From Comamonadaceae bacterium (GTDB lineage Bacteria; Pseudomonadota; Gammaproteobacteria; Burkholderiales; Burkholderiaceae_C), in assembly GCA_947374705.1 (NCBI GenBank), contig CANCDA010000010.1, forward strand, positions 1 to 26,814: a DNA stretch of 26,814 nucleotides. The letters are read 5' to 3'. Positions 7,365-11,904 of this stretch are shown one piece after another. Made by a program: the position numbers and the translations under genes. The stretch's first letter is position 1. The number at the start of each line of letters is the position of its first letter. The notes beneath the pieces were generated by a model. The model saw only the letters and a list, made by a program, of their open reading frames with translations, was not told the origin of the DNA and made no database searches.

Positions 7365-9092
7365 ATGCCCACCCTTGACTGGCTCAACCGCGCAAGCGCC
7401 TTCACCACCGCCGCCCGCGTGCCCTACCGGCTGCTGGAGCAAGTGTCCGTCCACACCGCCCCCGTTCGCCCTGAGCCTGTCGAAGGGCCTGCAGCTTCGA
7501 CAAGCTCAGCCCGAACGGGTATCACCGACAACCTGCTCATCCAAGGCGACAACCTCGAAGCCCTCAAAGCCCTGCTGCCGTTTTACCGGGGGCAGGTGAA
7601 GTGCATCTTCATCGACCCGCCCTACAACACCAAGAGCGCGTTCGAGCACTACGACGACAACCTGGAACACGCCCAGTGGCTCAGCATGATGCTGCCGCGC
7701 CTGCAACTCTTGCGCGAGCTGCTGCGCGAAGACGGCTCGATCTGGGTGACGATTGACGACAACGAGGGGCATTACCTCAAGGTGATGATGGACGAGGTGT
7801 TTGGGCGGGGGAATTTTGTGGCCTCATTTCAATGGCAAAAGACACTGACACGACGAAATGACGCCAAAGTCGTATCCGAAGCCCACGACCACGTTCTTCT
7901 GTACGCACGTAATTCGGGACAAATGGGCTTGAATCGCCAAGTTAGCGGTGAACGCCAACGTGCGACCTATACGAACCGTGACAAAGACCCTCGTGGCGAC
8001 TGGCTTGCAATACCTTTTCACGCACCCAACATTCGGCCCAACCTGACCTATCCCATCACTACACCCGGAGGCCGTGTGTTAATGCCCCCGACGGGAAGAT
8101 GTTGGAGTACAACGAAGGAAAAATACGAAGAATTGCTGGCGGACGGTCGCGTTTACTTTGGTCGCGATGGCAACGGAATGGCTCAACGAAAGAAGTTTTG
8201 GCTTGAGTCAGCGCAAACCGTGGTGCCATGGACCTGGTGGCCGTACGAGGAAACAGGCGACAACCGAGAAGCAACGCGCGAGGCCAAAGAGTTACTGGGC
8301 GAATCAGCCATCGGAATATTCTCAACTCCAAAACCTGAACGACTCATCTTGCGCGTTCTGGAACTCGCCACCAACCCAGGCGACCTCATCCTCGACAGCT
8401 TCCTAGGCTCCGGCACCACGGCCGCCGTCGCGCACAAGATGGGTCGGCGCTGGATCGGCATCGAGATGGGCGAGCACGCCGCCACGCACTGCCTGCCACG
8501 CCTGCAAAAAGTCATAGCTGGTGAGCAAGGCGGCATCAGCCAAGCCGTGGGCTGGGCGGGCGGCGGCGGTTTTCGCTTCATGCGCCTGGGCGCACCGGTG
8601 TTTGATGCCAGCGGCCGCATTCACCCCGACGTGCGCTTTGCCACCCTGGCCGCTTTCGTCTGGCAGCAAGAAACGGGCAGCACCTGGAACGCCGCAGCCG
8701 TTCAACCGGGGACGCCTTATCTGGGGACTCACTATGAATTTGATAGCTACTCACGCACTGATTCATTGGACTTGGAGTCAATTTCACTAGAAAAATCAGG
8801 CGCTGAAAGCCCTTCGACAAGCTCAGGGCGAACGGATGTGGAACCCGTGCTAACGGGGGCTGGCACAGCCTACTACCTGCTGTTCAACGGCATCCTGGGC
8901 GACAAGCGCCCTGCCAGCGGCAACGTGCTCACGCGCGAGGTGCTGGCCGCCCTGCTGGCCCTGCACGCCACCACGCCCGCGCCCGCCGCCCCACTGCTGG
9001 TCTATGGCGAAGCCTGCCGCCTGGGCGCAGAGCGCTTGAAGCAGGCGAACGTGACGTTCAAACACATTCCCTATGACGTGAGGGCGCGGTGA
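7365..9092 (+). CDS. Type III-like adenine-specific DNA methyltransferase (Mod)
   Basis: 575 residues of the beta-class amino-methyltransferase order: catalytic motif IV D84-P-P-Y-N-T first, then the target-recognition region, then the SAM-binding motif I (LDSFLGSGTTAA, F346-L-G-S-G350). It would methylate adenine in the host recognition site. With the downstream Res it resembles a type III restriction-modification system. Oddities: REP-like elements are translated at residues about 33-52 and 482-490, with an AT-rich element just before the latter. The stretch around 7820-8340, which encodes the presumed target-recognition domain, has clearly lower GC than both flanks, suggesting exchange by recombination. 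The stop overlaps an ATG (TGATG) of a 16-codon frame. Confidence 0.9.
   Translation: MPTLDWLNRASAFTTAARVPYRLLEQVSVHTAPVRPEPVEGPAASTSSARTGITDNLLIQGDNLEALKALLPFYRGQVKCIFIDPPYNTKSAFEHYDDNLEHAQWLSMMLPRLQLLRELLREDGSIWVTIDDNEGHYLKVMMDEVFGRGNFVASFQWQKTLTRRNDAKVVSEAHDHVLLYARNSGQMGLNRQVSGERQRATYTNRDKDPRGDWLAIPFHAPNIRPNLTYPITTPGGRVLMPPTGRCWSTTKEKYEELLADGRVYFGRDGNGMAQRKKFWLESAQTVVPWTWWPYEETGDNREATREAKELLGESAIGIFSTPKPERLILRVLELATNPGDLILDSFLGSGTTAAVAHKMGRRWIGIEMGEHAATHCLPRLQKVIAGEQGGISQAVGWAGGGGFRFMRLGAPVFDASGRIHPDVRFATLAAFVWQQETGSTWNAAAVQPGTPYLGTHYEFDSYSRTDSLDLESISLEKSGAESPSTSSGRTDVEPVLTGAGTAYYLLFNGILGDKRPASGNVLTREVLAALLALHATTPAPAAPLLVYGEACRLGAERLKQANVTFKHIPYDVRAR
7461..7519. repeat. Inverted pair of REP-like elements inside mod
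   Basis: Arm one (7461-7485) begins CCCGTTCGCCCTGAGC. Arm two (7495-7519) is its inverted copy, ending GCTCAGCCCGAACGGG. They match at 22 of 25 positions around a nine-base spacer. The motif (GTTCG..CTGAGC.TGTCGAAG) is a repeat I recognise as widespread in proteobacterial genomes, usually intergenic. Here it is translated as a V-R-P-E-P-V-E-G / S-T-S-S-A-R-T segment between the N-terminus and the methyltransferase core. Confidence 0.85.
8738..8809 (+). repeat. AT-rich small repeat element in mod
   Basis: It begins ATTTGATAGCTACTCACGCA and continues through an AT-rich tract to the third REP-like copy at 8810. It aligns with the element at 16329-16375 (ATAGCTATTTACGCA...GCTTGCAG.C) and, inverted, with 13340-13410. 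It is translated in frame as a segment rich in Asp, Ser and Leu (residues about 458-482) between conserved parts of Mod. Confidence 0.6.
8810..8835 (+). repeat. Third REP-like element copy in mod
   Basis: CCCTTCGACAAGCTCAGGGC followed by GAACGG. It is in the same orientation as the second arm at 7495-7519 and is encoded as P-S-T-S-S-G-R-T. It abuts the AT-rich element at 8738-8809, so the two form one composite insertion. Confidence 0.85.
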
Positions 9093-9142
9093 TGGACAAT
9101 CGCGACGCCGAGTTCAGCATGCAAAATGCGTCCTTGATTTAG
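9092..9142 (+). other. 16-codon frame coupled to mod (possible gene remnant)
   Basis: The mod stop overlaps an ATG as TGATG, opening a frame translated MDNRDAEFSMQNASLI that ends TAG just before the ribosome binding site of the ATPase gene. I do not recognise it. The overlap suggests an originally coupled gene after mod. It may be the stub left where the ATPase-DUF4276 pair entered, or a short leader frame. Confidence 0.3.
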
Positions 9143-9151
9143 GAGAGAAAA

Positions 9152-10621
9152 ATGCTTACTCGACTTAGGGTCAAGGGTTTCAAAAATTTAGTCGATGTTG
9201 ACGTCCGATTTGGCCAGTTCACGTGCATCGCCGGGCCCAATGGGGCCGGCAAATCAAACCTATTCGATGCCATTACGTTTTTAGGTGATTTGGCCTCGAT
9301 GCCCATCATGAAAGCGGCGAGTCGGGCCAGAGGCACCAACGGTCGAATTTCAGATTTTCATAGTCTTTTTTTCAAGGACTCCAAAGGCGACTTTCTCCCG
9401 ATGCTTTTCATCGCAGAAATGATCGTTCCCAGTTCAGTCATTGACGACTTTGATCGCACAGCCACACCGACTGCGACGTTTCTTGAGTACACACTGGAGC
9501 TACGACTTAGCGAAACCCATGCAGATTCTTCACCTGCCGACCCGATCTACATAGAGCGGGAAGAGCTTCGCGCCATCAATTCGAGTGAGGCAACAAAGCA
9601 TCTTGGATTCAGCCCTGCTGCGGCTTGGATAAAGCAGCATATCTTTGGCCCGGGCTCTAGGCGCACTGCGTTTATCAGCACCGATACAAGCACCAACCCA
9701 AGCCAGCCCGCTATCCGGCTTTTTGGCGATCAGACAAAAAAAGGCGGGCCTCCGTTTCTGGTTCCTGCCAGAAAGTCCCCACAAACTATCGTATCTGGCG
9801 CCAACTCTTCCTCTCACCCAACTGCGCTGGCGGCTCGAAGCGAGTTACGGTCATGGCGATTGTTGCAACTAGAACCATCCGCACTACGGCGTTTAGACAA
9901 TTTTGGTGACGATCCGCACATAACATCCATCGGCGAGCATTTACCCGGCGCGTTAATGAGAATAGATAGCTATGCAGAGGTGTCACAGCGGCTATCGCAA
10001 TTGCTGCCCGACATCGTGTCAGTTAACGTCGATGCAGACGAAAAGCGAAAAGTAAAAACATTGCTTTTGACAATGAAAGATAAGGAGACGTACACCGCAA
10101 GTTCTTTGTCTGACGGCACGCTTCGTTTTATGGCTTTGGCCGTGCTCGCGCTCGATCCTGAGTTTGGTGGTCTGCTCTGCATGGAGGAGCCCGAGAATGG
10201 GATTCATCCATCCCGAATCCCACAAATGCTCAGCTTGGTGCGTAGTTTGTCGGAGGATATTGGAGCCGACGAAGATGGGGCAGCAACGTCATCCATCCGG
10301 CAATTGATTATCAACACTCACTCACCTTTGGTTGTCGCCGAGTTGCGAGACGATGAATTGCTATTTGCGGAAACGTTAAAAATGAAGACGAAAGCTTTCG
10401 TCAATTTCAAACCACTGCAAGGAACATGGCGTCAGATTGCCTCTAACGCTAAGGGCGCAGAGCTGATCACAAGAGGGGAAATTTTGTCTTACTTAAGTGG
10501 CCACAAATACGCAGCCCGATCCGTTGGACACACGGATCTTGTAGGACGTTTGGCTGAATCGCCCCCCGCGCCACCCTCTCGTCCTTCAACCCCAGATCTT
10601 TTTCAACAAGCGAAATCATGA
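9152..10621 (+). CDS. AAA/ABC-type ATPase (AAA_21 family, OLD/PARIS-like)
   Basis: 489 residues. A Walker A GPNGAGKSN is at 28-36 directly after a RecF/SMC-like N-terminus (LRVKGFKNLVDVDVRFGQFT). The ABC signature-like S320-D-G-T is followed by Walker B LLCMEEPENGIHP (catalytic Glu345/Glu346) and the H-loop NTHSP with His390. This architecture is that of overcoming-lysogenization-defect and related defence ATPases that sense phage proteins or DNA ends and control a nuclease partner. A strong AGGAGAG at 9141-9147 precedes the ATG. The stop overlaps the start of the next gene (ATGA). Base composition is clearly less GC-rich than fic, most of mod, or res. No TOPRIM domain is fused; it is probably supplied by the next gene. 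Confidence 0.88.
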   Translation: MLTRLRVKGFKNLVDVDVRFGQFTCIAGPNGAGKSNLFDAITFLGDLASMPIMKAASRARGTNGRISDFHSLFFKDSKGDFLPMLFIAEMIVPSSVIDDFDRTATPTATFLEYTLELRLSETHADSSPADPIYIEREELRAINSSEATKHLGFSPAAAWIKQHIFGPGSRRTAFISTDTSTNPSQPAIRLFGDQTKKGGPPFLVPARKSPQTIVSGANSSSHPTALAARSELRSWRLLQLEPSALRRLDNFGDDPHITSIGEHLPGALMRIDSYAEVSQRLSQLLPDIVSVNVDADEKRKVKTLLLTMKDKETYTASSLSDGTLRFMALAVLALDPEFGGLLCMEEPENGIHPSRIPQMLSLVRSLSEDIGADEDGAATSSIRQLIINTHSPLVVAELRDDELLFAETLKMKTKAFVNFKPLQGTWRQIASNAKGAELITRGEILSYLSGHKYAARSVGHTDLVGRLAESPPAPPSRPSTPDLFQQAKS

Positions 10622-11235
10622 AGAGAGTCACAGCAACCCTTGTTACCGACGGTAGCTCCGACAAGCTTCTAGCCCCTTTGATTGAATTGCTTTTTAGTGC
10701 ACACACAGAGCTTGCGTATCAAGTGAACTGCGCCGAGGGTCTTCCACCGCTATCCAGCGGGTTAACGGCCAGGATCGATTCGGCGTTAGCGCTATTTCCC
10801 TGTGACTTCTTGTTTGTACATCGGGACGCTGAGGGGGTTGAGGCCAGCATAAGACAGCAAGAAATTGAAACGAACTGGTCAAACTCCCAACAAACCGCCA
10901 CCCTCATCTGCGTCATACCTGTGCGGATGACGGAAGCTTGGCTCATTGCGAATGAAGCACCAATCAGAGCTGCCGTGGGTAACCCGAATGGAGACGATCC
11001 ACTCAGCTTACCCGCAGTGAAAACCATCGAATCGTTGCCAGACCCCAAAGCAATTCTTTTTGAAGCACTTAAAGTAGCCTCAGGACTAAACGGCACTCGA
11101 AAACGGCGTTTCAACCCCCATCAATTCAGACATCGCGTGAGTGAGCTTATGGATGATTTGGAACCACTTCGCAAGCTCAGTTCATTCCGACATCTTGAAG
11201 CTCAAATCCAAAAGCATCTAGAACCAAACCAGTAG
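10618..11235 (+). CDS. DUF4276-family, TOPRIM-like predicted nuclease partner
   Basis: 205 residues. The pattern fits DUF4276: an N-terminal strand ending in an acidic turn (TATLVTDGSSDKLLAPL, Asp11/Asp15), a hydrophobic strand DFLFVHRDAEG (Asp70, Glu72), and the conserved PVRMTEAWLIAN (Glu106). The family is thought to have a TOPRIM-like fold, so a metal-dependent nuclease role is likely but unproven. In this copy Asp11 stands where many TOPRIM proteins have Glu. The start overlaps the ATPase stop as ATGA, so stoichiometric expression is expected. Together the pair resembles split OLD or PARIS (AriA/AriB) abortive-infection modules, with DUF4276 rather than DUF4435 as effector. Confidence 0.75.
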   Translation: MKRVTATLVTDGSSDKLLAPLIELLFSAHTELAYQVNCAEGLPPLSSGLTARIDSALALFPCDFLFVHRDAEGVEASIRQQEIETNWSNSQQTATLICVIPVRMTEAWLIANEAPIRAAVGNPNGDDPLSLPAVKTIESLPDPKAILFEALKVASGLNGTRKRRFNPHQFRHRVSELMDDLEPLRKLSSFRHLEAQIQKHLEPNQ

Positions 11236-11294
11236 TGCGCACTCTCAAACCCGAACAACAAGCCGCCCTGAACTGCCTGCATGACCCACACTGA
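11235..11294 (+). other. 19-codon frame after DUF4276 (possible remnant)
   Basis: The DUF4276 stop overlaps a GTG (TAGTG), opening M-R-T-L-K-P-E-Q-Q-A-A-L-N-C-L-H-D-P-H before TGA. It faintly resembles the opening of Res-type helicases (LKxYQQxALD..), so it may be a broken gene start, but it is too short to prove. It overlaps the start of the next ORF in another frame. Confidence 0.25.
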
Positions 11295-11553
11295 AATCAT
11301 CGAATTTGTCAGCCAAGCCATGGCTGTCTCAGACCGGCGCACGGTACTCCCGCTGGGCGTGGTGACCAATGCCGAACTGATTCAACAGAAAACCGGGTTC
11401 GACGTGACAGGCTACTCCCGCCTCTTGGACAACTATGGCGTTCGCCACACGCTGAACAACCACGGCGACGTGGAGCGCGAACAGCGGCGGGGACAGATTG
11501 CTGGGGAGGTGACCGACTCGATGCGCAAGAAAAAAGGCGCTTGGAGCGCCTGA
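11281..11553 (+). CDS. Small PBECR-like (phage Barnase-EndoU-ColicinE5/D-RelE nuclease) protein, probably C-terminally altered
   Basis: 90 residues. The segment LPLGVVTNAELIQQKTGF, then D-V-T-G-Y-S-R-L-L-D, then NYGVRHTLNNHGD with E66 and R70-G-Q-I resembles the PBECR RNase-like domain, where the conserved VRH..xHG and RGQI positions are expected to be functional. After GQI the sequence departs from the family and ends in a lysine-rich tail (SMRKKKGAWSA) that coincides with a hairpin. The family match is from memory and moderate. The gene could be an active toxin-like nuclease, an inactive relic or a frameshifted fragment. It lies between DUF4276 and res with no obvious ribosome binding site. 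Confidence 0.5.
   Translation: MTHTEIIEFVSQAMAVSDRRTVLPLGVVTNAELIQQKTGFDVTGYSRLLDNYGVRHTLNNHGDVEREQRRGQIAGEVTDSMRKKKGAWSA
11535..11551 (-). terminator. Intrinsic terminator-like hairpin reading on the minus strand
   Basis: AGGCGCT-TGG-AGCGCCT forms a perfect seven-base stem. On the minus strand it is followed directly by TTTTTT (11535-11530), the classical rho-independent form. On the plus strand no T-run follows. No convincing minus-strand gene lies upstream, so it would end an antisense or non-coding transcript, or be a coincidental hairpin at the end of the small ORF. Confidence 0.45.
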
Positions 11554-11904
11554 TGAAAAACACCCGCGACGAGTGCATGCTGGCTTTCGACTCCTTCTCC
11601 TTACGTCCGAAACGACTTCGCGGGTGAGCTTTGATTCTATCGCCGTCCACCCGAGAATGCCAGTTGACAGGAAGTTCGCGTGCCAATGGACTGGAAAGCA
11701 CAAAAATCGTAGCTACCTGTGCCGAAAAGATAACCAATGAGGAACTTTGAAAGACAAATCTATTGGATAGTTGGCAAATATTTGCTTGAGTTATCCGAAC
11801 GAATTACTCAAAAATAATTTGAATATTCATATAAATCAAATACTTACATTGGATAAATGGATTATCCATACTTATTTTTATCCAATTCACCGCCTGTTCA
11901 ACCC
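11554..11904. other. 351-base region without a convincing gene, between the small ORF and res
   Basis: It opens with a 24-codon frame (11553-11627, coupled as TGATG, MKNTRDECMLAFDSF...), which extends without stop upstream in the same frame as DRLDAQEKRRLERLM and could be the tail of a broken gene. The arms CACCCGCG (11571-11578) and CGCGGGTG (11619-11626) can pair. From 11750 the sequence becomes very AT-rich. It carries TTATCC at 11791-11796, GGATAA at 11851-11856, and TTATCC at 11862-11867 and 11878-11883. It is probably a decayed gene followed by the res control region. Confidence 0.5.
11850..11883 (+). promoter_or_regulatory. Candidate operator of res: GGATAA dyad
   Basis: TGGATAA-ATGGA-TTATCCA (11850-11868) is a perfect seven-base dyad. 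A third TTATCC follows at 11878-11883 and a fourth lies upstream at 11791-11796. The dyad sits 36 bases before the preferred res ATG. The repeated hexamer in an AT-rich leader looks like a regulator binding array; which protein binds is unknown. A clear promoter could not be assigned. Confidence 0.4.

Noticed and set aside
11309..11737. Minus-strand frame (142 codons) over the small ORF and the gene-poor region
   Set aside because: The composition is Arg/Ser-rich without domain, and it runs across a terminator-like hairpin in the middle. A non-coding antisense RNA is more plausible than a protein.
11857..11904. Upstream ATG for res
   Set aside because: It lies in the GGATAA dyad and adds 16 residues unlike Res N-termini. 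The ATG at 11905 starts the usual LKSYQQ helicase opening.
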